DNA of 64,000 nucleotides from Corynebacterium casei LMG S-19264 (GTDB lineage Bacteria > Actinomycetota > Actinomycetes > Mycobacteriales > Mycobacteriaceae). Both the position numbers and the translations under genes were made by a program. The notes under the pieces were generated by a model. It saw nothing but the letters and a program-made list of their open reading frames with translations, was not told the DNA's origin and ran no database searches. Positions 7,806 to 16,542 of this stretch are shown here, in pieces. The stretch spans positions 786,009-850,008 of the forward strand of contig NZ_CP004350.1 of assembly GCF_000550785.1 (NCBI RefSeq), given 5' to 3'. Positions within the stretch are counted from its first letter, which is position 1; each line of letters starts with the position of its first letter.

Positions 7806-9068
7806 CTAGATTTTCACTCCACAATAGCGGAGCAAATCTACTCCGAAACCATGCTGCGATGAGAAGCTTCGCGACTGGATGGTTTGGCGAATAGTCTTTC
7901 CTCTAGCTGCTGTTACGCCTGCGATTGTAACTCCCTTCTTGCCCATCCAAGAGTTAACGCATTTTTGATGAACTTCGGTCGGGATTTGAACGAGATTATT
8001 TGGATGATGGATCGCGCGAGAATCCCAGCCGCGGCTACGAATCGTAGACTGTTCGACTATGTGGTGCCACTGGTAGCCTTTTCTGGTTCCATAAGCTCCT
8101 TTAAACGCACTAAAGCTAGCGTATCCTCCGCGGATAGTATAAGCCGCCCCACGGCGTATAGCGACTGCTGCGAATGCTCTAACCGCGAACGGAGCCAAAA
8201 TACGCGCCAGTCCTACAAGTGCGATTCCTACCAGTGGGAGAGGGTCGGAAACTACTGGAAATACTGCATTTCGTGTGTCCACTGATTGGATAAGGGTGTT
8301 TCCCTCAATCTTGAGCTCCGTAGGTAAAGCGGTGCCTGTAGCATCTACAGACCATGCTGGTGCAATGATTCCAATTAAGCTCTCGCTCATAATTGGATCA
8401 ACAGGGTCTAGTTTTTCAGTTGGAAGAACGTTTGAATCAGCCTCACCTAATCCCTGGTCGATTTCAACGTAATCTTCCCCCGTATCGAGTGGGGGCAGTT
8501 TTTCTTCCAGGATCTCTTGAGATTCCTCCACCGAAAAAGGAGCTTCATCCGATCCGCGCAGGATTGCGACAGACCCGTCAGGATTCATTTCAGCCCATGC
8601 GCCTGCGGGTAAAGTCAACGGGTACTCGTAGTCATGAGTGTCGCTTTCTGAGAAGTGTGCCTCAGCAATAGAGAGGATTCTTGCTGAGCCATTTTCAATT
8701 TTTTGAATTTCAACGTTTAAGCCCCGATCCCCCGAAGCAATCATCGTCCCGCGAGGTGAATACTCCAATTCCTTTTCTACCTCAGATGGCAGTCCCAGTG
8801 ACAGCACCTCACCTTCTCCAAGGCTTACATCAATATCTCCACCGGATACTGAAAAATTACCGTCAGCAGCGATTGCACCATTGTCTGTTTCAACTAGCTG
8901 TTGAATTGGTGCACTATGTTCGGTTTGTTCCAGAACGCTCTGAGTGGTACTTGCAACTTCAGCAGCCTTATCCTGCGATTCCATTGCTGACGAGGGAACG
9001 CTAATCCCCGAAGCAATCAATCCAGTCAAGGCCACTACTGTGACGTTCAATTGCACACGTTTCCCCAT
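7806..9068 (-). CDS. secreted toxin with C-terminal WHH/HNH-type nuclease domain
   Basis: This 420-residue protein starts with a signal peptide (MGKRVQLNVTVVALTGLIAS, with a likely cleavage after SSA near residue 28). A long acidic middle region follows, then a short hydrophobic, alanine-rich segment around residues 270-300. The C-terminal domain carries QWHHIVEQ, then IHHPNNLVQIP and VHQKCVNSWM. This histidine arrangement is typical of WHH/HNH endonuclease-VII-like toxin domains at the ends of polymorphic toxins. The chosen ATG has GGAG 8 bases upstream; the longer frame to 9152 precedes the signal peptide and is unlikely. It is paired with the DUF1963 gene just downstream. The target (DNA or RNA) and export route are inferred. 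Confidence 0.7.
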   Translation of the reverse strand: MGKRVQLNVTVVALTGLIASGISVPSSAMESQDKAAEVASTTQSVLEQTEHSAPIQQLVETDNGAIAADGNFSVSGGDIDVSLGEGEVLSLGLPSEVEKELEYSPRGTMIASGDRGLNVEIQKIENGSARILSIAEAHFSESDTHDYEYPLTLPAGAWAEMNPDGSVAILRGSDEAPFSVEESQEILEEKLPPLDTGEDYVEIDQGLGEADSNVLPTEKLDPVDPIMSESLIGIIAPAWSVDATGTALPTELKIEGNTLIQSVDTRNAVFPVVSDPLPLVGIALVGLARILAPFAVRAFAAVAIRRGAAYTIRGGYASFSAFKGAYGTRKGYQWHHIVEQSTIRSRGWDSRAIHHPNNLVQIPTEVHQKCVNSWMGKKGVTIAGVTAARGKTIRQTIQSRSFSSQHGFGVDLLRYCGVKI

Positions 9069-9116
9069 GACAAAATCTCCAATTTTCTTTAGGCGCCGAA
9101 ATGCGGCTATTCCCCG

Positions 9117-9145
9117 AAAAACTAAAGCCGAATGTTCAGCTTTAG
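9117..9145 (-). terminator. hairpin with T-run upstream of the toxin gene
   Basis: On the minus strand CTAAAGC and GCTTTAG form a 7-bp stem (outer bases 9122 and 9145) followed directly by TTTTT. It has the form of a rho-independent terminator about 50 bases before the toxin start. It may stop transcripts coming from the resolvase side or act as an attenuator. The rest of 9069-9444 shows no gene. Confidence 0.5.
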
Positions 9146-9444
9146 TGCTCACTACAAAGCAAGCAATTCAAATGCTAGCTACTTTTGCTGACAAAAGAGC
9201 ATCTTTTGGGCCAACGATGTCGTCACAAAATAACGTGCTACCAGTATTAGGGCTAAAGAAACCTCAAACGTCCCTCGAAAAGACGAGCTCAAAGGAAGAT
9301 TGTTGGCAAGTAGTTGGCCAAAAACAAATTTCACAAGTGGAGAAATATGAATAAAATAGACATGAGTACGAATCGCAGAACTGCACTCTTTCATGTGGTT
9401 GTGCACTTCTCGGATGAGAAGAACTTACACACCCATAGCCTGCG

Positions 9445-10071
9445 CTATTTTTCTTGATTGAGGTAGCTGTACAGTGTTGTCCTGCCAATGCCGAGCCTAC
9501 GGGCAACTTCCGCTTTCGGAACACCCGCGCCTACCCACTCTTGTGCCTGGGCAAGCTGCTCATCCGTGAGTGCTTTCGCGCGTCCTTTATAAACCCCGCG
9601 GGCTTTCGCCCGCGCAATCCCCTCCGCCTGACGCTCACGAATAATCGAGCGCTCAAACTCCGCCACCGAACCGAGCAGCCCGAGCATGAGCTTGGCAATC
9701 GGAGTCGAATTCAACGAATACGTTTGCCCTTCTTTTAAAAACTTCACCGAAACATCCCGCGCGGTGAGGTCATCGACCAGGCGGTGAAGATCGATCAGCG
9801 ACCGTGCCAACCGATCCATACTCATAACCACAAGTTGGTCACCAGGACGCACGTAATTCAACGCACCATCAAGCCCAGGCCGGTTGGTGGACGAACCGCT
9901 GACAGTATCGTCGAAGATGCGAAAGCACTTCTCTTTCTTCAACGCCGCTGTTTGCCGCTCTAAGTTTTGGTCTTTAGAGCTAACCCGCGCATAGCCGACC
10001 TTTTGCCCGGAAATAACCTCAGAATGTTCAGGAATATCTAGAGGTAGTGACGGTTCTGTTCCATTATCCAT
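9445..10071 (-). CDS. serine recombinase (resolvase/invertase family)
   Basis: The 208-residue protein has the small serine recombinase layout: VGYARVSSKDQ with the catalytic serine near residue 31, SMDRLARSLIDL with the active-site arginines, the SVAEFERSIIRERQ helix, and a C-terminal helix-turn-helix (AEVARRLGIGRTTLYSYL). About 22 extra residues precede the usual start. A GGTGGGG stretch lies just before the ATG. Such enzymes resolve transposon or plasmid cointegrates. Its likely recombination site would be in the 10072-10260 region, but I could not define subsites. Confidence 0.85.
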   Translation of the reverse strand: MDNGTEPSLPLDIPEHSEVISGQKVGYARVSSKDQNLERQTAALKKEKCFRIFDDTVSGSSTNRPGLDGALNYVRPGDQLVVMSMDRLARSLIDLHRLVDDLTARDVSVKFLKEGQTYSLNSTPIAKLMLGLLGSVAEFERSIIRERQAEGIARAKARGVYKGRAKALTDEQLAQAQEWVGAGVPKAEVARRLGIGRTTLYSYLNQEK

Positions 10072-10186
10072 AACCCCACCCTAGTGAACATTGAGTTTGT
10101 GAGCATTCCTGTAATTCAAAAACTGTCCTTTTGGGGTGTACCCGACTTTACATATGTCATCATCAGTCCAAGTGTGTGACTGTTAA

Positions 10187-10222
10187 CTTCATTTGGCGGG
10201 TTTTTGCAGCTTCATATGGCGG
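10187..10222. repeat. tandem direct repeats, possible IS21-type end
   Basis: CTTCATTTGGCGG (10187-10199) recurs as CTTCATATGGCGG (10210-10222), 23 bases apart, beside TGTGTGACTGTTAA. Repeated blocks of this kind near a TGT tip are seen at the ends of IS21-family elements, but no istA/istB gene is present, so at most a remnant end survives. The rest of 10072-10398 holds no supported gene. Confidence 0.3.
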
Positions 10223-10398
10223 TCTGCAAGCCGTAGGTGCTGCGCACGTATAGAAATTGCGCGCCCAACTACTTCTTATGTTGATACCCAAATGCACCGC
10301 TTGGAATTGCAAGGAGAGTTGTAAAAGCGGGGATGATCCCTAGCCAGTTGGGCATCAGGTTTCTAACCACAGTTGTGATTGGAAATCTGCAGTAAATT

Positions 10399-10698
10399 TT
10401 ATGGACCAAGTATGAGTGTTCCAAAGAACATGATTGCCGGAAATGCCAACGGCGGGAGAGCATTGAGCACAATGAGATACCAGCGTTGCGCGATGATCCC
10501 GAAGATGATGCCCGTGACGCCGAGTAGTAACGGTCCATAGATCAAGAAAATGGAGGGCCCCCATCCTTGAGTGGGTGATGTTATGAAATACGCAAGGATG
10601 CATAGCGCGCCGATCACGAAGCATATACTTGCACCGACTTGGGCCCATCGCTTGTTTTCGAGTGGGGGCCACCGTTGTGGAGGCGTGTGACGCTGCAT
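10399..10698 (-). CDS. small membrane protein
   Basis: This 99-residue protein has three or four hydrophobic segments (GASICFVIGALCILAYFI, IFLIYGPLLLGVTGIIFGII, then a second LIVLNALPPLAFPAIMFFG region) after a basic, proline-rich start. I do not recognise the family. It begins 6 bases after the phospholipase-like gene ends on the same strand, so the two are probably transcribed together. A role in handling or resisting the secreted enzyme is conceivable but unsupported. Confidence 0.5.
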   Translation of the reverse strand: MQRHTPPQRWPPLENKRWAQVGASICFVIGALCILAYFITSPTQGWGPSIFLIYGPLLLGVTGIIFGIIAQRWYLIVLNALPPLAFPAIMFFGTLILGP

Positions 10699-10704
10699 AT
10701 GCGA

Positions 10705-11268
10705 CTAGTTCACGCAAGGTGAGACGGTGAAGTAGGCGCTGATCGCGATTGCTACTGGCCTTGCATTACTACTCATCTTGTCGAGATTGTTATTGATGAG
10801 TGCGACAAGTGTAGCGTCACAAACGCAATTCAAATAGCCAAGTTCGGCGTAGCATCGATCGTGCATTTGGCAATAGCTATCGAGAACGTCGATGGGAAGG
10901 CCGCTGCCACCATGCCCCGGCCCGCAATAATTTCCCCATACGGGGATGCCATTTTGAGGACTGACTCCTGATGGACTGGCGGCCATTTCATTGAAAATAG
11001 CTCCTGCTTCTAGTGTTTCAGAGCTTGCTCCGGCTGATTGCGCTGCTTTGGTGTTGAAATACGGGTTTTCTGTTCCAGCGCCCTCTACGAAATTCAACAC
11101 TTCATTAACCGCATGGTTTTCTGGGACCCCGCTGTCCTTGTGTTGCGCGACAGCCTCTTGCCAGACATCTGCATTATATTCTTCAGCAGATGCGCCACTT
11201 GCCCCTAATATCGAAGCAGGCTCCAGGCTCCCGGTGATGCCTGCCACGACGTTTGCCTCAACGTTCAT
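10705..11268 (-). CDS. phospholipase A2-like protein, probably 5'-truncated
   Basis: The C-terminal half shows the prokaryotic phospholipase A2 core: NYCGPGHGG for the calcium loop and LDSYCQMHDRCY with the catalytic His-Asp, plus further cysteines (CVCDA, SPCVN) able to form disulfides. Such enzymes are secreted, but the N-terminus here (MNVEANVVAGITGSLEPAS) lacks a basic region and strong hydrophobic core, and it begins exactly where the DNA changes to a very GC-rich block. I infer that the first part of the signal peptide was lost at that junction. Start codon 11268 overlaps the MFS stop. Confidence 0.6.
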   Translation of the reverse strand: MNVEANVVAGITGSLEPASILGASGASAEEYNADVWQEAVAQHKDSGVPENHAVNEVLNFVEGAGTENPYFNTKAAQSAGASSETLEAGAIFNEMAASPSGVSPQNGIPVWGNYCGPGHGGSGLPIDVLDSYCQMHDRCYAELGYLNCVCDATLVALINNNLDKMSSNARPVAIAISAYFTVSPCVN

Positions 11269-12520
11269 GGCCGGCGTCCTGCGTTGGCACGTCCGAATTC
11301 GTCGCATCGCCTTCGGGCGGAGTCGGGATGCGTCGGAATCGGGGGTGAAGGAGAACGAACACGGAGACGATGGCCATGATGGCCGCGCCGACGATGATCG
11401 GCAGAGAGGTCCAGACGCCGTACAGGACGGTACCGGCGGTGGGTGCGACGACGAAGGTGAGACCCATGTTGGCGGCGATGAGCCCGGCCAGGCCTCCTTG
11501 TTCCTCGCGGGAGACCAACAGTGTTGGTCCGGCGGTGTAGCCGGGCATGGCGGTACCCAAGCCCAGGCCGATGAGGGCGATCGATCCGAAGAGGGCGACC
11601 GGCCCGGCATCGGGGATCAGCACGAGGAATCCGAGCAGCGCAACCACGCCGCCCACACGCAGCAGGGTGGCCGGGCCCCATCCCGTACTAGGAACAACGA
11701 CTGTCTGGGCGAGGATCATGCCGATACCTGCGGCCAGGAGGGCCGCGCCGGTGAGCACTCCGGCTGTCTTCGCGTCCAGGTGAAGTCGGTCTTGGACTAT
11801 GAAGCCCGTGACGATCTGGATGAACCCCAGGGCGGTGAACATGCCGAACCCGGCGAGCAGGAACGGCCACACCCGCGAGTCTGTCGGCCGGACGCTCTTA
11901 GGCTTCTCGATCAGTGTGGTGCGCGCCTCGGGGCGCAGCCGAAGGGCGACCAGCACAAGGCCGAGGGCGAGGAGCACCGGGACGGAGAGGATCGGGGCCA
12001 TCAGCCCGAAAGCGGCGAGCAGGCCACCGACAACGGAACCGGCGATCTGAGCCACGCCCTGGACCGCGCCCACACCGGCCATGCCCTTGATCCGGGTGGT
12101 CTCATCGGTGGTGACATCAGCGATGTAGGCCTGCGCGGTTGGTTGGATAGCAGCAATGGCGGTGCCGAACCCGATACCGCGCAGCACGACGAACAGCGCG
12201 AACAGAACGGTGCCGCTGAGAGCGCCGATCATGCCGACCTGGCAGATCAGCGCGAAGGCTGCCGTCGCGATCGCACCGAGGGCCAGCGCCGCGAGGAGAA
12301 CGCGTTTGCGTCCCAGCGACTGCGACCGGCGCCCCCATATCTGAGCCGTGAGCACCACCATGATCGCTGCTGTGCTGATGGTCACCCCGACCTGCCATTC
12401 GGCCAGGCCGACCTCGCGTGAGAGCGGGGCAATGATGGGGTTCAGCGTCATCTGCGCCAGGTAGGCCAGGAACACCGCCGTTAGCACCAGCTTGATCTGC
12501 GCGGGGTTGCTTGTCGTCAT
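11258..12520 (-). CDS. MFS exporter on a GC-rich foreign block
   Basis: The 420-residue protein is a 12-helix major facilitator of the drug/siderophore exporter type, with the loop motif GRRSQSLGRKRVLL between helices 2 and 3 and a motif-C-like VQGVAQIAGSVVGG in the fifth helix. Codons are almost all G or C at third positions, quite unlike the flanking genes, which marks recent transfer from a high-GC actinomycete. It follows the truncated ABC exporter on the same strand. I start at the ATG at 12520 with AAGGA upstream; the longer frame to 12736 overlaps the ABC gene. The substrate is unknown; a siderophore or a drug is likely from the pairing. Confidence 0.8.
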   Translation of the reverse strand: MTTSNPAQIKLVLTAVFLAYLAQMTLNPIIAPLSREVGLAEWQVGVTISTAAIMVVLTAQIWGRRSQSLGRKRVLLAALALGAIATAAFALICQVGMIGALSGTVLFALFVVLRGIGFGTAIAAIQPTAQAYIADVTTDETTRIKGMAGVGAVQGVAQIAGSVVGGLLAAFGLMAPILSVPVLLALGLVLVALRLRPEARTTLIEKPKSVRPTDSRVWPFLLAGFGMFTALGFIQIVTGFIVQDRLHLDAKTAGVLTGAALLAAGIGMILAQTVVVPSTGWGPATLLRVGGVVALLGFLVLIPDAGPVALFGSIALIGLGLGTAMPGYTAGPTLLVSREEQGGLAGLIAANMGLTFVVAPTAGTVLYGVWTSLPIIVGAAIMAIVSVFVLLHPRFRRIPTPPEGDATNSDVPTQDAGHER

Positions 12521-12605
12521 CCTCGGGGGTCCTTCAGTGTATCCGGGTCGGTCACGATGACAGCGTAGCATGTGTGCGCACACCGCGCTGTTCTCGCGTG
12601 TCGTT

Positions 12606-13696
12606 TCATGAGGCGTCGGTGGGGTGGGTGACGCGCCAGCCTTGGGCCCGTTCGCGTTCGGCCCAGAAGTCGGCGTACAGACCTGTGCCGGCGACGAGGT
12701 CGGTGTGGGTGCCGTGCTCCACGATCGCGCCGTCATCGAGGACGAGGATCTGGTCGGCTCCGGCGATCGTCGTCAGGTCGTGGCTGACGATCAGCATGGT
12801 TCGGCCTTCAGACAGTGCGGCCAGGCCGGCGTGGACGGCGATCGCGTTCTCCGGATCGAGCGATGCGGTGATCTCGTCGAGAAGCACGATGGGCGAGTCC
12901 TTGAGGAAGGCTCGCGCGATGGAGACGCGCTGACGCTCTCCGCCAGAGAGCGCGACTCCGGCCTCGCCGACCTGCGTGTCGAGGCCGTGGGGCATCCGGT
13001 CGATGATCTCGTCGACGCGGGACAGACGGATCGCCTCGCGCAGTTCGTCGTCAGTGGCCTCCGGGTTGCCGAAACGGATGTTGGCCTCGATCGTGTCATC
13101 GAGCAGGTAGACGTTCTGTTGGACCACCGAGAGCTGCTCCATCACGGTCTGTACCGGCAGCAGCCTGGCATCGACACCGCCAATGCGCACAGTGCCTGCG
13201 TCGGGGTCGAAGAACCTGGCGGCCAGCTGCAGGATCGTGCTCTTGCCCGATCCTGACGGCCCTACCAGAGCGGTAGTGGTTCCCGGGTGCGCCGAGAAAG
13301 TCACCTCGTGCAGCACTTGTCGACCCCCGGGATATGTGAAGTCGACGTGGTCGAAGGCGAGTTCTCCGGCCTGTTCGATGCTGTCTGTGCCCTCGGGTTG
13401 CGCGGGTTCGTCGAGGACATTGTCGATGCGATCCAGGTCGTGACCGGCGAGCCGGAGCGCGGAGCCGAGGTCGGCGGCGTCGATGAGTGGACCGGTGAAG
13501 CGTGCGGCGGCGAACAGCACCACGGCGGCGGTCGCCGCGCTCGCCGCGCCGGTGAGGGACTGCCACACGGCGATGACGATGACGGCGGCGAACATCAGCT
13601 GCACGGCGGTCGCGAAGCCGATCAGGCCGGGCAGGCTGGTGCGCAGCGAGCGGCGGGAGGCTTCCTGTTGGGCGCGGTGTGCTCTCGCCAGGGCAC
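12606..13696 (-). pseudogene. 5'-truncated ABC exporter (permease-ATPase half transporter)
   Basis: The frame holds the end of a transmembrane domain and a complete ATPase domain: GPSGSGKS Walker A, LSGGERQRVSIARAF signature, IVLLDEITASLD Walker B and VSHDL switch histidine. The reading stays open up to the IS3 end at 13697 (ALARAHRAQQEASRRSL precedes the first ATG), so the insertion has removed the first half of the gene, including most of the membrane domain. The sequence resembles the second subunit of IrtAB-type siderophore or TetAB-type exporters. It is GC-rich like the MFS gene and is presumably non-functional. Confidence 0.75.
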
Positions 13697-13760
13697 TGAC
13701 CCCTGTTTGGTAGACACCTAATATCCCATCAACGTGGGACTGAAAGGTAATCTCCTCACT

Positions 13761-14069
13761 ATGCCAAGCAAGACCTATACCGAAGAGTTCAAGCGTGATG
13801 CTGTCGCACTCTATGAGAATTCCTCGGGTGCTTCATTGACCACTATTGCCACTGATCTCGGGATCAACCGCGCTACCTTGCATAACTGGGTCAAAAGGTA
13901 CGGGACGGCCGCGCGCACCACGATCATTACCCCGGATTCTTCCTCGTCGGCCTCGGTCACCGACACCGAGCGGATCCGGCAGCTTGAACGCCAAGTTAAA
14001 CGCTTGCAAGAAGAGCGCGATATTTTGCAAAAGGCTGCTAAATATTTCGCGGAAGAGACGAATTGGTGA
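13761..14069 (+). CDS. IS3-family transposase OrfA
   Basis: The product (102 residues from MPSKTYTEEFKRDAVALYEN) has the classic OrfA helix-turn-helix (TIATDLGINRATLHNWVKRYG) and a C-terminal coiled region (RIRQLERQVKRLQEERDILQ) used for multimerisation. An upstream ATG at 13734 would add nine unlikely residues. Its stop overlaps the start of orfB, which lies in the -1 frame, so a fusion by frameshifting is likely. Confidence 0.85.
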   Translation: MPSKTYTEEFKRDAVALYENSSGASLTTIATDLGINRATLHNWVKRYGTAARTTIITPDSSSSASVTDTERIRQLERQVKRLQEERDILQKAAKYFAEETNW

Positions 14070-14962
14070 TCCGCTTCCGGTTCGTTGACGACGCGCGAAA
14101 AACCTACCCGGTTAAGCGGTTATGTGAAGTTCTGACGTTGAATCGTTCCTCGTATTACAAATGGAAATCTAGTGCAGCCAAGCGCAAGAAACGCTTGTTT
14201 AGCGATGCTATCCTCGGCGCGAAAGTCAAGGCCGTGTTCGCCGCAGAAAAGGGCTGCTACGGCGCCAAACGCGTCACGGCAGAACTCAACGACAATCCAA
14301 AGGATAGACCTGTCAACCATAAACGGGTCGCACGGGTGATGAGGTCAATGAAATTGTTTGGGTTCACGAAAAAACGCAAAGTCACCACGACTGTTTCGGA
14401 TAAGAAAAAACCAGTGTTTCCGGACCTAGTCGGACGGAAGTTCACTGCCGACAAGCCAAATCAGCTCTATGTCGGTGACATTACGTATTTGCCGATTGAC
14501 GGTGGGGCAAATATGTACCTGGCTACCGTGATTGACTGCTATTCACGCAGGCTAATCGGTTTCGCGATTGCGGATCACATGCGCACTAGCTTGGTTCAAG
14601 ATGCCCTCACAGCTGCCAAAGGCCAGCGAGGCAGCCTTAAAGGGGCAATATTTCACTCGGATCACGGCAGTGTTTATACCTCGCAAGCATTCCAGCAGAC
14701 ATGCACGCTACTTGGGGTGAAACAGTCGATGGGAGCAATTGGAACCAGCGCAGATAACGCCTTAGCTGAATCGTTTAACGCCTCAATGAAGCGTGAAGTG
14801 CTGCAAGATTCTAAAACATTCACTAACCAGCTGGTGTGTCGGAGGGAGGTGTTCCGGTGGTGCACCAGGTACAACACGATGCGAAGGCACTCGTGGTGTA
14901 ATCACCTCGCACCAAACGTGTTTGAACGGCACAATGAAGCTACACTCAAACGTGCTTCTTGA
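14066..14962 (+). CDS. IS3-family transposase OrfB (DDE domain)
   Basis: About 298 residues with the rve integrase core: QLYVGDITYLP (first D), AIFHSDHGSVYTS (second D) and NALAESFNASMKREV (E). The start is a GTG at 14066, or a TTG at 14063, inside the end of orfA. The reading frame is intact, so this element may still move. Confidence 0.85.
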   Translation: MIRFRFVDDARKTYPVKRLCEVLTLNRSSYYKWKSSAAKRKKRLFSDAILGAKVKAVFAAEKGCYGAKRVTAELNDNPKDRPVNHKRVARVMRSMKLFGFTKKRKVTTTVSDKKKPVFPDLVGRKFTADKPNQLYVGDITYLPIDGGANMYLATVIDCYSRRLIGFAIADHMRTSLVQDALTAAKGQRGSLKGAIFHSDHGSVYTSQAFQQTCTLLGVKQSMGAIGTSADNALAESFNASMKREVLQDSKTFTNQLVCRREVFRWCTRYNTMRRHSWCNHLAPNVFERHNEATLKRAS

Positions 14963-14993
14963 TTAAATCCCTGTGTCTACTTTCCGGGGGTCA

Positions 14994-16009
14994 GGCCCAT
15001 TATAGCATTCTGTGTCTGTATTATAGCCTTATTTTTTCCTCCTTTAGTCGCTGCTACGTTATACATCTTCGCAACGGTGCTTGTGTCAATGGCGTCGATT
15101 TTAACCAATGTGGCAATCAATGTTGTTGTCCCTCTCATAGCAGAGAAAGATCGTCGAATTAGGCTTTTCTCCCATCTTTCAGTTACGGAATCGTCGGCTG
15201 ACGCGGGAGCTCCATTTTTGGCTGGTGTTTTACTCGCTCTGTGGTCTCCGGGTTATTTGTATGGAATTTCAGTAGCTGCTGCGGCTGCTGCCCTGCTCCT
15301 ATTTCGATCCCTCCCGGATGTTCGGTCAGATATTCCTATCCCGGTTGCGGTAGGCGGGGAACAGCGATCGTATAATCTTCGGTATGGAATAGCTCTTAAT
15401 TTCAGCAAGGGGCCTCTGCAGCGTCTTTCTATATGGTCCATTATTTATAATTGTGGTCAGTCAGTTATAATGGCGGTATTTTTAGTTGTCTTATTCCAAA
15501 GAACAGGAATTTCATCGTTTGAGTATGGCGTAATGTCTGCTTCGGCAGTCGGATTTGCTATATTGGGCGCTTATTTGCCGGTGATTCTTTCTCGCATTGG
15601 GCTAAGACGGATTTCGTTTCTTCAGTTATTCGGTACTCTTACTTTATTGGCATATTTTATGCAAGGGTGGGGTCTTGGTTTTCTTTATGGTACCGCCTGC
15701 ATTTGTATCGTCTGGATTTCAATGATGCTTGACGAGCTGTTTTCTGCGGGTTCTGCAGTGTTTATTGCTACAATTCGCGCCGAAATTATTTCGGATGAGG
15801 AACGCCCGATCGCCACCGCGGCAAATCGTACTGTGGGAATGATGAGTGTTGTTGCGGGTTATTCCATAGGGGCGCTGGCAGCTCTCGTGGTATCCCCTTC
15901 ATCAGTCATTTTTGTTTGCGGCATTCTAATGGCCTTGGGGTCTGTCGTCCTTTGGGGAAGTAGCTCTGGCCTGAGGGAGGCTGAGGTAACCTGCACTGTT
16001 CGGAGCTGA
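14994..16009 (+). pseudogene. 5'-truncated MFS transporter
   Basis: From the base after the IS3 end the frame reads straight through membrane segments (IIAFCVCIIALFFPPLVAAT) into the stretch starting at an ATG near 15107, and continues with eight or so helices to 16009. It resembles the macrolide-efflux/MFS-3 group. The first helices are missing, so the gene was cut by the insertion. The GC content is low compared with the block on the other side of the IS. It converges on the acetyltransferase, with stops 2 bases apart. Confidence 0.7.
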
Positions 16010-16011
16010 CT

Positions 16012-16542
16012 TTATTCTCTTATACTTTTTGAAATCAATGTCCATGTTTGACTCTCAACCGGTAGCGAGTTGGATATAGCGAACCCGAGTGATTGTGCGA
16101 GATGTCGTGACGGTGCATTGCGTTTATCTATCGTGCATGTAAATGTGCTGACTAAACCCCCATGGTGAAGCTCCTGCATGACTCTTCTGGCAGCCTCGCT
16201 CGAATAGCGTTTTCCAGTCCATAGGGGAGATAGAACCCACGCGAGTTCAGCGTTCTTTTCAGCGTGATTCAAGGTGGCTTGTATATATCCAATGGCTGCG
16301 TTAGCCCGCTTTTCGCGCATTATCCAAGTGTGCCATGATATTGGCCTTCCATCCCAGTTTGAAGATTGTTTCTCGTACTGTTGACGAAGCGCTTCTGGAG
16401 TATCTGGCCTTCCATCCATATACCGGTAGATTATCGGGTTCCGTAGAACGCTAAACATTTCGTCCGCGTGGTCTTTGTGAAGTATTTCTAAATGCAGACG
16501 TTCAGTATGAAGTGAATGGCGTTCAGGTAGTGATTGAGACAT
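16012..16542 (-). CDS. GNAT-family N-acetyltransferase (RimJ/RimL-like)
   Basis: The 176-residue protein fits the RimJ/RimL type: HTERLHLEILHKDHADEMF at the start, AAIGYIQATL in the central strand, ELAWVLSPLWTGKRYSSEAA for acetyl-CoA binding, and IDKRNAPSRHLAQSLGF near the end. The substrate (ribosomal protein, antibiotic or small amine) cannot be told. It lies between a broken MFS gene and an IS256 element, so it may be part of a transferred resistance segment. Confidence 0.75.
   Translation of the reverse strand: MSQSLPERHSLHTERLHLEILHKDHADEMFSVLRNPIIYRYMDGRPDTPEALRQQYEKQSSNWDGRPISWHTWIMREKRANAAIGYIQATLNHAEKNAELAWVLSPLWTGKRYSSEAARRVMQELHHGGLVSTFTCTIDKRNAPSRHLAQSLGFAISNSLPVESQTWTLISKSIRE

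Larger units (their letters stand above)
13697..14993 (+). mobile_element. IS3-family element with clear terminal inverted repeats
   Basis: The left end TGACCCCTGTTTGGTAGACA and the complement of the right end TGACCCCCGGAAAGTAGACA match over most of 21 bases. The element is 1297 bp and holds orfA and orfB. No target duplication is seen: the left flank is the GC-rich ABC gene and the right flank an AT-richer MFS gene, both broken. This indicates that recombination between two copies, or an adjacent deletion, joined two unrelated DNAs here. Confidence 0.85.

Noticed and set aside
10991..12421. Long open frame on the plus strand across the GC-rich block (476 codons)
   Set aside because: It lies opposite a clear MFS transporter, has an Asp/Gly/His-rich make-up typical of antisense frames in GC-rich DNA, and no family motifs.
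13697..14993. Target duplication for the second IS3 element
   Set aside because: The bases next to the two ends (GGGCAC and GGCCCA) do not form a convincing repeat of the expected length.
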